This document shows, piece by piece, positions 1 to 7,395 of a stretch of DNA of 23,990 bases. The position numbers and the translations under genes were made by a program. The notes below the pieces were generated by a model. It was given only the letters and a program-made list of their open reading frames with translations. It did not search any database and was not told the DNA's origin. How positions within the stretch are numbered: the first letter of the stretch is position 1; each line of letters begins with the position of its first letter. This stretch comes from JAHIYG01 sp041306075 (GTDB taxonomy: Archaea; Altiarchaeota; Altiarchaeia; IMC4; SCGC-AAA252-I15): positions 1 to 23,990 of the forward strand of contig JBFYKH010000064.1 in NCBI GenBank assembly GCA_041306075.1. The letters run 5' to 3'.

Positions 1-171
1 TCCCAGATAAAGGCCAAGATCGAGGAGGTCTTGGCGGAGCATACCGGCCAGGACATGGAGAAGTTCGTCCAGCAGACGCTCTTCGGCAAGCTCGGCACCG
101 ACATCTACAAGAAGATCAAGACCGTCTGCCCGATAATGAGGGTCGAGGTCTACGGCATAGAGGTCGCGTGA
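1..171 (+). CDS. rps3ae: Ribosomal protein eS1 (S3Ae), C-terminal fragment
   Basis: Only the last 56 codons are in the window; the gene begins upstream and ends with TGA at 169-171. The visible peptide runs from SQIKAKIEEVLAEH through KFVQQTLFGKLGTDIYKKIK to a tail with YPI/RRVEIR-like character (here CPIMRVEVYGIEV). This order of an amphipathic helix, a 'FV..vLFGkl...iYk.iK' block and a closing 'P..RvEV' strand is how archaeal S3Ae/eS1 proteins end. The protein belongs to the small ribosomal subunit. The call rests on 56 residues recalled against the family, so it is good but not certain. The stop codon directly abuts the stop codon of the convergent gene at 172, with no base between them. 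Confidence 0.75.
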   Translation, partial: SQIKAKIEEVLAEHTGQDMEKFVQQTLFGKLGTDIYKKIKTVCPIMRVEVYGIEVA

Positions 172-576
172 TTAAGCCGTCTTCCCTCCCGTGACGTCGA
201 GCACCAGGAAGTCTATTCCTTCAAGCTGAGGCGTCCTCGACACCAGCTCCCTGACTTTCCGGGGGCTGCATTGGCTGTTGCCGGACAGTAGGATGACCGC
301 CATCTTCGGCTTGTGGACCATGATGCGCCACAGGTGCCGGTATATGTCGTCGAAGAGGCCGAATTCGCTGACGAACGCGACGTTCGGCTCCGCCCAGACG
401 AGGTCGAGTTTCCCGAAGTTGTGGGCGTTCCTTATGACGGTCGAGTCCTTGAGGGGGGTGAACCCCTGCTTTTCGCCGAGCGTCCGGTAGTAGTCTATGA
501 CGGCGTCGTGGAACTTCAGCCCCGACGCCTTCACGTGGGCTTTCAGGCCCTTGAAGTCGGTTATAATCTCTTTCAA
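172..576 (-). CDS. Hypothetical protein, possible PD-(D/E)XK-like fold
   Basis: A 134-aa protein that I do not recognise as a named family. Its start is TTG at 574-576, inside a TTGA overlap with the stop of the Nnr gene, which suggests translational coupling and fixes the start. The central part reads HNFGKLDLVWAEP (about residues 52-64), then a predicted strand ending VSEFG, then an 'RHLWRIMVHKPKMAVILL' helix-strand block (about 81-98), and the tail is FLVLDVTGG. An Asp in a KLDLVW strand followed by a Glu in the next strand resembles the D...E spacing of PD-(D/E)XK nuclease-like folds. The usual Lys after the Glu is not there (E-F-G), so catalytic activity is doubtful. No signal peptide or membrane segment is seen. 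Confidence 0.7.
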   Translation of the reverse strand: MKEIITDFKGLKAHVKASGLKFHDAVIDYYRTLGEKQGFTPLKDSTVIRNAHNFGKLDLVWAEPNVAFVSEFGLFDDIYRHLWRIMVHKPKMAVILLSGNSQCSPRKVRELVSRTPQLEGIDFLVLDVTGGKTA

Positions 577-1934
577 CGCGATTCACCCGAGTATTTCCCG
601 CATTCCCTGATGGCTGGGGGAATCTTCTGTATCACGTCGGTGGCGACGAGGGAGACGCCGTACTCCTTCGCGGCGAGGTCGCCTGCGAGGCCGCTGAGGA
701 AGACGCCGGCGCACGCCGACTGGAGCCTGTCGCGGTTCTGGGCCAGGAGCCCTCCGATGACGCCTGCGAGCACGTCTCCGGTGCCGCCGACGGTCATGTA
801 AGGGTTCCCGGTGTCGTTGACGCGGGTCGTCTTCCCGTCGGACACCACGTCCAACGCGCCCTTGAGGACGACTGCCGCCCCGGTCTTCGCAGCCATCCGG
901 TGGGTGTCGACCACCCTGTCCTTTAGGGCGCCGAATATCCGCTTGAACTCGCCTTCGTGCGGCGTAAGTATCATCCTGTCGTTGAGCCACTCACTCCTCG
1001 CCTGGCTGATGGCGTCGGCGTCTATGACGGCGGGCCGCTCAAGCCGCTGCATGAACCGTCTGACCGCGGCCACGCATCCCCTCCCGAGGCCGTTGCCGAA
1101 GACGACGGCGTCCGACTCCAGAGCCAGGACGTCGTCCACGTCCTTCGGCGTCACCCTGTCCTTCCCCCGGAGGGGGCGGACTATAAGGTTCGGGTCATAG
1201 GGCATCTTGTCCGCGACGTACTCTGGGACGCAGACGGTGACGAGGTCTAATCCAGCCCTCAAGGCCGCCTGGGCGACGAGCGCCGGCGTCCCGATGTAGC
1301 CTTTGCTTCCGCCGAGGACTATGAGCCTGCCGTAGTCGCCCTTGTGGGACGAGCGCTCCCTCCGGGGTATCGCCGCGTTCACGTCCCCGGGGCCGCAGAA
1401 GTAGACGGCCTCGTCGGGTATGCCGATGTCAGCGACCTTCGCCCCCGGTACTTTGGCCTCGTGGAACGAGAGGACCGCGTCGGCCTCCACGGCGCCCCCT
1501 GAGGGTGAGTCGACGCTGAGCTTCCTCGCGTCGGAGGCGTTGATTTTGTCTATGATGCCGGTCAAGGGCTCGCTCATCTCGCCCCTGTAGCCGACGCCTA
1601 TGAGGGCGTCGACGATGAGGTCGCAGCCGCCAAAATCCATGCCGGCGGCGGACTCTATCATCCTCAGCCTCCGCTTCGGGAGCCTTCCGAGGTTGCGCTG
1701 GTTGAGGCGGCTTCGAGGCCCCTGAAGCGCGTAGACGGTGACGTCCGAGCCGCCCTTGAGCAGTATTCTCGCGGCCACGAGGCCGTCGCCGCCGTTGTTT
1801 CCGCGGCCGCATACCACCGCGATTTTCCTGAATCCGCGGCATTCCAGGGCGACCGCCCGGCCCGCGTTCTCCATGAGGGTCTCTAGCGGTACCCCCCACC
1901 ATGCAGCGTTGGCGTCGAGTATCCTCGAATCCAT
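573..1934 (-). CDS. nnr: Bifunctional NAD(P)H-hydrate epimerase / ADP-dependent NAD(P)H-hydrate dehydratase
   Basis: A 453-aa two-domain metabolite repair enzyme. The N-terminal YjeF-N domain (about 1-190) epimerises damaged NAD(P)HX and the C-terminal YjeF-C/ribokinase-like domain (about 195-445) dehydrates the S form back to NAD(P)H using ADP. Visible motifs are GRGNNGGDG (43-51), DALIGVG (109-115) and SVDSPSG (140-146) in the first domain. In the second are HKGDYGRLIVLGGS (197-210), ILTPHEGEF (322-330) and the nucleotide-binding NDTGNPYMTVGGTGDVLAG (373-391). The length fits the fused enzyme common to archaea and bacteria. ATG at 1934 follows a TATA-like box by about 25 bp. The gene is followed by a TTGA-coupled hypothetical gene. 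The protein is cytosolic. Confidence 0.95.
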   Translation of the reverse strand: MDSRILDANAAWWGVPLETLMENAGRAVALECRGFRKIAVVCGRGNNGGDGLVAARILLKGGSDVTVYALQGPRSRLNQRNLGRLPKRRLRMIESAAGMDFGGCDLIVDALIGVGYRGEMSEPLTGIIDKINASDARKLSVDSPSGGAVEADAVLSFHEAKVPGAKVADIGIPDEAVYFCGPGDVNAAIPRRERSSHKGDYGRLIVLGGSKGYIGTPALVAQAALRAGLDLVTVCVPEYVADKMPYDPNLIVRPLRGKDRVTPKDVDDVLALESDAVVFGNGLGRGCVAAVRRFMQRLERPAVIDADAISQARSEWLNDRMILTPHEGEFKRIFGALKDRVVDTHRMAAKTGAAVVLKGALDVVSDGKTTRVNDTGNPYMTVGGTGDVLAGVIGGLLAQNRDRLQSACAGVFLSGLAGDLAAKEYGVSLVATDVIQKIPPAIRECGKYSGESR

Positions 1935-1957
1935 CCATGAGATAATGGCGAAGAGGA

Positions 1958-1967
1958 GGTTATAACC
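1958..1967 (-). promoter_or_regulatory. TATA-like box for nnr
   Basis: GGTTATAACC lies 24-33 bp before the nnr start codon (1934), in the 52-bp gap after cdc48. The placement predicts a leaderless or very short-leader transcript separate from cdc48. The box is itself palindromic. Inferred from sequence only. Confidence 0.5.
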
Positions 1968-1986
1968 GGAAATGTCGCCGCTTCAA

Positions 1987-4173
1987 TCACATGTACGCGG
2001 GTATCTTCTCGTCCTTCCTGCCGCGTTTCAGGCCGCGCTCGTAGCTTTTCGCCTCGTCCTGGGTGACGGAGGGCTTGACTTCCTGGAATGCGTGGTCGAA
2101 GTGCTTGGCCTCGACTGCGGTGGCTTCCGTGTTGTCCTGCACGGCAATCCGCATGGAGTTCATGGCGGCCTCGCGGCATAGGGATTCGAGGTCTGCGCCG
2201 CTGTAGCCGTCCGTCTTCTTGGCGAGCTCTTCGACGCTCACGCCCTTTATCGGCATCGCCTTCGTGTGGACCTTCAGTATCTCCTCGCGGGCCTCCTTGT
2301 CCGGCAGCGGCACGAGGACGAGGCGGTCGAAGCGGCCGGGCCTCAGGAGGCTCGGGTCTATGATGTCCGGGCGGTTGGTGGCGCCGATTATCATGACGTT
2401 CTCGAGGCGTTCGATGCCGTCGAGCTCCGTGAGTATCTGGTTGACGCCGGTCTCGGTGACGTGGCTTCCGAACTCCTGGCCGCGCCGGGGGGTGAGGGCG
2501 TCTATCTCGTCGAAGAATATTATCGTCGGCGCCGTCTGGCGGGCCTTCTTGAATATCTCGCGGACGCCCTTCTCTGATTCGCCGACCCATTTGGATAGGA
2601 GTTCCGGGCCTTTGACTGCGATGAAGTTGGCTTCGCTCTCGGTGGCGACGGCTTTCGCGAGCATAGTCTTCCCGCAGCCGGGGGGACCGTATAGTAGGAC
2701 TGCCCTCGGCGGGCTTATCCCGAGCTTCTTGAACGCCTCAGGCTTCTTGAGGGGCCACTCGACCGCCTCCATCAGCTCGTCCTTGACCTTCCTGAGGCCG
2801 CCTATGTCAGTCCATTTGACGTTCGGGACCTCCACCATGACCTCCCGGAGCGCGGATGGCTCGACCATCTTGAGGGCCTCGTCGAAGTCCTCCTTCGTGA
2901 CCTTCAGGCTCTCGAGGACCTCCGTCGGAATCGTCTCGCTGTCCAGGTCTATTTTCGGCAGTATCCGCTTGAGCGCGTGCATCGCCGCCTCGCGGCCGAC
3001 TGCGGACAGGTCGGCGCCGACGAAGCCGTGTGTGATGCCGGCTATCCGGTCGAGGTCCACGTCGTCGGTGAGTGGCATCCCCCTCGTGTGAATCTGTAGT
3101 ATCTCCTTCCTGCCCTTCCGGTCCGGGACGCCTATCTCTATCTCGCGGTCGAAGCGGCCGGGGCGCCTGAGGGCGGGGTCTATGCTGTCGGGCCTGTTGG
3201 TTGCGGCGAGGACTATGACGTTGCCGCGGGTGACGAGGCCGTCCATGAGGGCGAGGAGCTGGGCGACTACCCTGCGCTCGACCTCCCCCTTCGTCTCGTC
3301 CCTCTTGGGGGCTATTGAGTCGATTTCGTCTATGAATATTATCGACGGGGCGTTCTGCTGCGCGTCCTCGAATATGTCCCTGAGCTTCCGCTCGGATTCG
3401 CCGTAGAACTTGTCCATTATCTCAGGGCCGTTCACGTGCGCGAAGTGGGCGTTGGACTCCGAGGCGACGGCCTTCGCAAGGAGGGTCTTGCCGGTCCCGG
3501 GGGGGCCGTAGAGGAGGACGCCCTTCGGCGGCTTGATGCCGAGCTTCTCGAAGAGCTCCGGGTGCTTCATCGGCAGCTCGACCATCTCGCGGACGCGGCC
3601 GACCTCGTCCTTGAGGCCGCCGATGTCCTCGTAGCGGATGAAGCTGCCGGAGAGCGCGGGCGTCGCCATCGGCTTGCTCTTGACGTCGACGAGAGTCTGG
3701 TCCGAGACCACGACAACGCCGTCCGGCTTCGTCGAGTTTATGGTGAACGATATCGGCTGGTTCAGGACGGTTATGTAGAACATGTCGCCGGCGAGCATCG
3801 GCCTGCCCATGAGGACGCGCTGCTTAAGGTAAGTGGAGAAGTCGTCGCCAAAGCGTATCTGCTGCTCGGTGGGGGCGACTATGACCTTCTTCGCGCCCTT
3901 GACGTCGGCCTTCTTGACCTTGACCTTGTCGCCTAGGGAGGAGCCTGAGTTCTGCCTGAGGGTGCCGTCCATCCTTATTATCTGGCGGCCCTCGTCCTCG
4001 CCGTGGCTCTGCCAGACCTTCGCGACGGTGCTTCTGGCGCCGGTTATCTCGACTATGTCGCCGGTGGTTGCGCCTATCTTCTTCGCCGAGGCCGAGTCTA
4101 TCCTGACTATGCCCCGGTTGACGTCGTTCTGCATCGCCTCCGCGACCTTAAGCTCTATCTCCTGTTCCGGCAT
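1987..4173 (-). CDS. cdc48: Cdc48/VAT family double AAA+ unfoldase
   Basis: A 728-aa AAA+ ATPase that unfolds proteins as a hexamer and in archaea can feed the 20S proteasome. Domain order: double-psi N-domain (about 3-90), Cdc48 domain 2 (about 105-170), D1 (about 185-430) and D2 (about 455-700). D1 has Walker A GPPGTGKT (223-230), pore loop KFYGES with Tyr257, Walker B IIFIDE (278-283) and arginine-finger region RRPGRFDR (336-343). D2 has Walker A GPPGCGKT (496-503), pore loop KWVGES with Trp529, Walker B IIFFDE (551-556) and RPGRFDR. I chose ATG 4173 (MPEQEIEL) over the in-frame ATG at 4224. A TATA-like TATTTAAAG sits 28-36 bp before 4173, and 4224 would leave no room for a promoter. The last three residues, AYM, resemble a weak HbYX proteasome-docking tail. 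Confidence 0.97.
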   Translation of the reverse strand: MPEQEIELKVAEAMQNDVNRGIVRIDSASAKKIGATTGDIVEITGARSTVAKVWQSHGEDEGRQIIRMDGTLRQNSGSSLGDKVKVKKADVKGAKKVIVAPTEQQIRFGDDFSTYLKQRVLMGRPMLAGDMFYITVLNQPISFTINSTKPDGVVVVSDQTLVDVKSKPMATPALSGSFIRYEDIGGLKDEVGRVREMVELPMKHPELFEKLGIKPPKGVLLYGPPGTGKTLLAKAVASESNAHFAHVNGPEIMDKFYGESERKLRDIFEDAQQNAPSIIFIDEIDSIAPKRDETKGEVERRVVAQLLALMDGLVTRGNVIVLAATNRPDSIDPALRRPGRFDREIEIGVPDRKGRKEILQIHTRGMPLTDDVDLDRIAGITHGFVGADLSAVGREAAMHALKRILPKIDLDSETIPTEVLESLKVTKEDFDEALKMVEPSALREVMVEVPNVKWTDIGGLRKVKDELMEAVEWPLKKPEAFKKLGISPPRAVLLYGPPGCGKTMLAKAVATESEANFIAVKGPELLSKWVGESEKGVREIFKKARQTAPTIIFFDEIDALTPRRGQEFGSHVTETGVNQILTELDGIERLENVMIIGATNRPDIIDPSLLRPGRFDRLVLVPLPDKEAREEILKVHTKAMPIKGVSVEELAKKTDGYSGADLESLCREAAMNSMRIAVQDNTEATAVEAKHFDHAFQEVKPSVTQDEAKSYERGLKRGRKDEKIPAYM

Positions 4174-4200
4174 TTTATTTGAATATATAGTGCGGGCCGG

Positions 4201-4209
4201 CTTTAAATA
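4201..4209 (-). promoter_or_regulatory. TATA-like box for cdc48
   Basis: TATTTAAAG on the minus strand lies 28-36 bp before ATG 4173. A second AT-rich element (CTATATATTC, 4181-4190) is too near that ATG to act as its TATA box. The placement supports the 728-aa start over the longer reading frame. Confidence 0.5.
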
Positions 4210-4228
4210 CGCTGTGATTTCCAATAGG

Positions 4229-5554
4229 TTAGTGTGTAGGCCTGTCCCAGCCGCCGAAATAGAAAAGGACTACCCCGGAAAGGAAACCCAGATATGACCC
4301 GCACAGTATCCCCGCCCACACGCCCGCGATGCCCCACCACAGGCTGAACGCGTACGCGAGCGGTGCCGAGAAGGCGATGACCCTGAGAACGGTCAGTATA
4401 AGCGACAGGGACGCCTTCCCTGAGCCGAGGAACGCGCCGGAGAAGCATATGCTGAAGCCCACCACGAGGTAGCTGAGGGGGAGGATGCGCAGGAAGGACG
4501 TGCCGTATTCCACGACCTCCGGGTCCGCGTTGAAGACCCGTATCAGCTCGGGGGCGAATGCGAAGAACAGGCCGCCGACCAGCACCATGAACGCCGACGC
4601 CATGAAGCCTGCCTGGAGGGTGGCCTTCCTCGCGCGCTCGTACTGTCCCGCGCCCACGCACTGGCCGACTATGCTCACGAGCGCGACCGAGACGCCGACG
4701 GCCGGCAGTATCGCCAGGCTGTCGAGCCTGAACCCTATGCCGAACGCCGCGAGCGCTTCCGGGCCGAAGCCGCCGACGATGGCGGTGAAGAAGAACATGC
4801 CGACGCTCATCACGATGTTCGCGAGCGACGAGGGGATGCCGACGGCGAAAACCCCCCGTATGTGACGGATTTCGAAGACGAAGTCCCGCGGCCTAAGCCG
4901 GACCCAGGACTTGCCGCCGAGCATGTGCCGGGCGAACCATGCGAGGCCCGCCGTCTGGGTGAGCACCGTCGCCCAGGCCGCGCCTGCGACGCCCCAGCCG
5001 AAAGTGAAGATGAAGAGGGGGTCGAGGACGGCGTTCGCCGCCGCCGACGCGCCCATGACGTACATGGGCGTCCTCATGTCCCCCTCCCCGCGGAGGATTC
5101 CGCTTGCGACCATCGCGAGCAGGCTGGCAACGTTGAACCATAGGATGATGTCGATGTACGCGAGTCCCATCTCCTTGACCTGGCCCTCCGCCCCCATAGA
5201 GTCGAAGAGCGCGGGGGACGCCGCGAGGCCCAACGCCGTCATCGCGACCCCGACGACCGCGGCCGACAGGAGCGCGTGCTCGGCCGCGTTGTCGGCCTGC
5301 CTGTACGCCTTTGCTCCGATGAACCTGGCCACCACCGAGGTCGCGCCGACCCCGATGCCTGTGCCGACGGAGATGGTGAGGAACACTATGGGGAAGCTGA
5401 CGCTGACCGCGGCGAGCGCCTCGGGGCCAAGCCTGCCGACGAAGAACGCGTCCACGACGTTGAAGGAGCTCTGGAGCAGGAATGCGAACACCATCGGCAA
5501 CGCGGTGGCGACGATGACCCTGGATACGCTGCCTTCCGTCAGGTCCTCGCCCAT
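4229..5554 (-). CDS. MATE family multidrug/toxin extrusion transporter
   Basis: A 441-aa polytopic membrane protein. MATE transporters export cationic drugs, dyes or metabolites in exchange for Na+ or H+. The opening LTEGSVSRVIVATALPMVFAFLLQSSFNVVDAFFVGRLGPEALAA pattern (reported here as its key parts: a short cytoplasmic lead, then TM1 with 'P.v....lqs.fnvvDaffVGrLGpeaLAAvs') is typical of the MatE domain. A matching second half begins near 'AVGIPSSLANIVMSVGMFFF'. About 12 hydrophobic segments are visible in two similar bundles of six, and 441 aa is the usual length. The substrate cannot be read from sequence. The gene stands alone, with a TATA-like box upstream and cdc48 downstream. Confidence 0.93.
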   Translation of the reverse strand: MGEDLTEGSVSRVIVATALPMVFAFLLQSSFNVVDAFFVGRLGPEALAAVSVSFPIVFLTISVGTGIGVGATSVVARFIGAKAYRQADNAAEHALLSAAVVGVAMTALGLAASPALFDSMGAEGQVKEMGLAYIDIILWFNVASLLAMVASGILRGEGDMRTPMYVMGASAAANAVLDPLFIFTFGWGVAGAAWATVLTQTAGLAWFARHMLGGKSWVRLRPRDFVFEIRHIRGVFAVGIPSSLANIVMSVGMFFFTAIVGGFGPEALAAFGIGFRLDSLAILPAVGVSVALVSIVGQCVGAGQYERARKATLQAGFMASAFMVLVGGLFFAFAPELIRVFNADPEVVEYGTSFLRILPLSYLVVGFSICFSGAFLGSGKASLSLILTVLRVIAFSAPLAYAFSLWWGIAGVWAGILCGSYLGFLSGVVLFYFGGWDRPTH

Positions 5555-5576
5555 AGGTGAGGGATAATAGAGGGGC

Positions 5577-5588
5577 GGATAATAAAGG
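5577..5588 (-). promoter_or_regulatory. TATA-like box for the MATE gene
   Basis: CCTTTATTATCC on the minus strand has its TTTATTAT core 25-32 bp before the MATE start codon at 5554. That matches the leaderless spacing seen at other operon heads here. Confidence 0.45.
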
Positions 5589-5715
5589 AGGGGGAATAGA
5601 AAGGGGTTGGGGTTCCTCGGGGGTGTCCTATTTTATGTTGTCCTTCTCATCTAGGGGGGTGAGAAAGAAAATATCCCTACGTAACCCCAACCGCATATCT
5701 TACTGTGAGCGGGGC

Positions 5716-5725
5716 GTATATAATC
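5716..5725 (+). promoter_or_regulatory. Orphan TATA-like box, possible ncRNA promoter
   Basis: GTATATAATC on the plus strand is one of the best TATA matches in the window, but no plus-strand gene follows within 1.3 kb. Transcription would start near 5745 and could stop at the T5 run at 5811-5815. A small non-coding RNA is possible but unproven. Confidence 0.3.
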
Positions 5726-5934
5726 AGAGTAGTCTCCCGCGGTTACTACCCGGCGGGCAGGGCCTGTTTGGCAGCCAGGAGGAGTTATGGAGACGTGATG
5801 GGAGAATGCGTTTTTAGAGCCCATAGGACAGTTATAATGTATTTACCGGCAGGCATATACACCTGCGTTGCCTACCTCCGAGTAGTTACCCGGGGTGATT
5901 AATTTCCGCGGGGATAGTATACGCCGGTACATAC

Positions 5935-7095
5935 CTAGTTTTTCATGAACTCGCGCAGGAGCACGGTGGCGTAGGAGCCGGCCCCGAGCGTGAACTCGAA
6001 AGACGCCGCGTCGAGAGACACACCCCACCTCAGGCCCTTCGCTTCCGCGTAACACATCCTCCGGACCCCCCTCGTCTTCAGCTCCTCCATGCCTTTCACC
6101 TCGAAGTCCTCCCTCCTGACCCCGTCCCCATCCATGATGCGGAGGGAGATGTCGTCGGCCTCGACCTCGACCCCGGCGAGCGGGAGCGACTCCACAGGGA
6201 GCCTGCGGCGCATGCACTCGCTCAAGGCGCGGTTGAAGACGTGGCTCTGGTACGCGTGGACGAACATGCTCTGCAGGTTCCTCGGAAGCTGCCTGAGCGC
6301 GCCCCGGAAGTCGCCGGGGTTCGCCGCCAGGTGGCCGAGCATCGCCCGCTCGTACCCGAGGCTCTCGGGGAACGAGCGGAGGGCCTCCCCGTAGTCCCTC
6401 GACTCCATGAGGCGGACGCGCATCCCCGTCAGCTCCCCGTCCTCCCCGTCGAACGTCGAGGCCAGGTAAGCCATGACCGCGCCCTCGAAGTCTCCTGCGA
6501 GCATCAGCCTGCCGACCCGGTGTGTGACCGGCCTGTTCTCCCCGAACCGCTGGTGGCCGTAGTAGTTGGGGAAGCCGCCGGCCAGCTCGAGCGCTATCTT
6601 CTCCGCCTTCTCCAACGCGTCCGCCGACACGCCCCTCACCACGACCCTGAACAGGTTGCCCGAGAGGCTGCCGAGGCCGAGGGACTCGTCGGAGTAGGAG
6701 TAGTCCTTCAGTGTGATGTCCTTTATGCTAACCTGCCTGAGGCGCTCAATCGGAATCCTGTATGCGCTCACCCTCTGGGCGGTCACCGCCCGCCTGTCCT
6801 TGGTGCCCGCGAACGCGAACCTGTTTCTCGAGACCCCGAGCCGCTTCGCTATCTCCCCGACGGCGCGCATCGTCTCCCAGTCCTCCTTGACGAGGGTGAA
6901 GTGTGTGTAGTCCCCGGGCGTCATGTCGCCCGGGCGGTCGCCATCGAGGGCGAGCGCGACCCCGTCCTCCCCGACCTCGAGCACCGTGAAGTCGCGGGGG
7001 TCCCCCTTGAGGGCGCCGCCCATCCCGGGGCCGAGGCTGAGGTACTCCTCCAAGCCGACCGCCGCATCCTTCGGCGGTGGTTTTAACGGGCACAT
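5935..7095 (-). CDS. truD: tRNA pseudouridine synthase TruD
   Basis: A 386-aa TruD-family pseudouridine synthase, which converts U13 of tRNAs to pseudouridine. The N-terminus aligns with the family pattern: GLEEYLSLGPGMGGALKGDPRDF (about 14-36), with 'giGG.iK..PeDF' as the key part. The catalytic Asp is D100 in FAGTKDRRAVTAQ (95-107), and the substrate-side NYYGHQRFG motif is at 177-185. A central TRUD insertion domain precedes the C-terminal part with FVHAYQSHVFN. The frame is open upstream to 7200, but the longer N-terminus overlaps the divergent MazG-like gene and resembles no TruD. I chose ATG 7095 (MCPLKPPP), which still includes the conserved N-terminal block. A TTAAAC element about 24 bp upstream, inside the neighbour's first codons, is a possible TATA box. 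Confidence 0.95.
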   Translation of the reverse strand: MCPLKPPPKDAAVGLEEYLSLGPGMGGALKGDPRDFTVLEVGEDGVALALDGDRPGDMTPGDYTHFTLVKEDWETMRAVGEIAKRLGVSRNRFAFAGTKDRRAVTAQRVSAYRIPIERLRQVSIKDITLKDYSYSDESLGLGSLSGNLFRVVVRGVSADALEKAEKIALELAGGFPNYYGHQRFGENRPVTHRVGRLMLAGDFEGAVMAYLASTFDGEDGELTGMRVRLMESRDYGEALRSFPESLGYERAMLGHLAANPGDFRGALRQLPRNLQSMFVHAYQSHVFNRALSECMRRRLPVESLPLAGVEVEADDISLRIMDGDGVRREDFEVKGMEELKTRGVRRMCYAEAKGLRWGVSLDAASFEFTLGAGSYATVLLREFMKN

Positions 7096-7121
7096 CACAA
7101 TATATTCCGTATGGCGTTTAA
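7080..7121. promoter_or_regulatory. Interpenetrating divergent promoters of truD and the MazG-like gene
   Basis: The two start codons (7095 minus, 7111 plus) are 15 bp apart. The plus-strand TATA-like TTTTAACG (7081-7087) lies 24-30 bp before 7111, within truD codons 3-6. The minus-strand TTAAAC (7116-7121) lies 21-26 bp before 7095, within the MazG-like codons 2-4. An AATATATT between them is too close to either start to be its box. Assignments are by spacing only. Confidence 0.4.
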
Positions 7122-7395
7122 TGAGCTGCAGAGGCAGGTCGCCGAGTACGACAAGGCGTTCGGCTGGACCTCCGACAGGCCGGAACAGACGGTCCTGCAC
7201 ATGCAGGAGGAGCTCGGGGAGATTTCAAGGGAGCTTTTGAAGGCCGGCGGCTACAAGAAGGGCGGATTTGACGCCGGCAGGCTCAACGACGAATTAACGG
7301 ACCTGCTATACCTCACGCTGAAGCTCGGGAACCTCATGAAACTCGACCTGGACGAGGGATGGGAGAAGATACGGGGGAGATACGTGGATAAGTGA
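7111..7395 (+). CDS. MazG-like nucleotide pyrophosphohydrolase
   Basis: A 94-aa all-alpha NTP pyrophosphohydrolase of the MazG-like superfamily, a type that hydrolyses (often non-canonical) NTPs or dNTPs to NMP and pyrophosphate with Mg2+. The metal-binding signature EExxE is at 33-37 (EELGE) and the second ExxD is at 61-64 (ELTD), separated by the expected helix-loop. The domain is a single MazG unit, shorter than bacterial MazG. The stop TGA overlaps the ATG of trpS in TGATG, so the two genes form a coupled operon. The exact substrate cannot be read from sequence; related small proteins include dCTPase-like and phosphoribosyl-ATP pyrophosphatase-like forms. Confidence 0.85.
   Translation: MAFNELQRQVAEYDKAFGWTSDRPEQTVLHMQEELGEISRELLKAGGYKKGGFDAGRLNDELTDLLYLTLKLGNLMKLDLDEGWEKIRGRYVDK

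Larger units (their letters stand above)
5555..5934. other. Long non-coding gap with inverted repeats and isolated promoter-like boxes
   Basis: This is the only gap over 300 bp in the window and holds no convincing gene. A perfect 10-bp inverted repeat, GGTTGGGGTT (5605-5614) and AACCCCAACC (5683-5692), encloses a smaller hairpin, TTCTCA (5644-5649) with TGAGAA (5660-5665). On the plus strand a strong TATA-like box GTATATAATC (5716-5725) is followed by a T5 run at 5811-5815. That would frame a transcript of about 70 nt starting near 5745. Short open frames here (such as 5705-5902) lack the G/C-ending codon bias of neighbouring genes. I looked for tRNA, 5S, SRP and C/D-box hallmarks on both strands and found none. 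Confidence 0.4.

Noticed and set aside
4174..4224. 17-residue N-terminal extension of Cdc48
   Set aside because: It would start 4 bp downstream of the MATE gene's stop codon, and it covers the TATA-like box for the ATG at 4173.
5705..5902. 65-aa plus-strand open frame in the long intergenic gap
   Set aside because: It contains the TATA-like box itself, has mixed codon ends unlike the neighbours, and shows no recognisable motif.
5555..5934. tRNA, 5S, SRP RNA or C/D-box RNA in the long gap
   Set aside because: No T-loop GTTCRA-type motif, cloverleaf pairing, SRP helix 8 or paired C and D boxes could be found on either strand.
7096..7200. N-terminal extension of TruD to 7200
   Set aside because: It overlaps the divergent MazG-like gene. 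The conserved TruD N-terminal block is fully included from ATG 7095.
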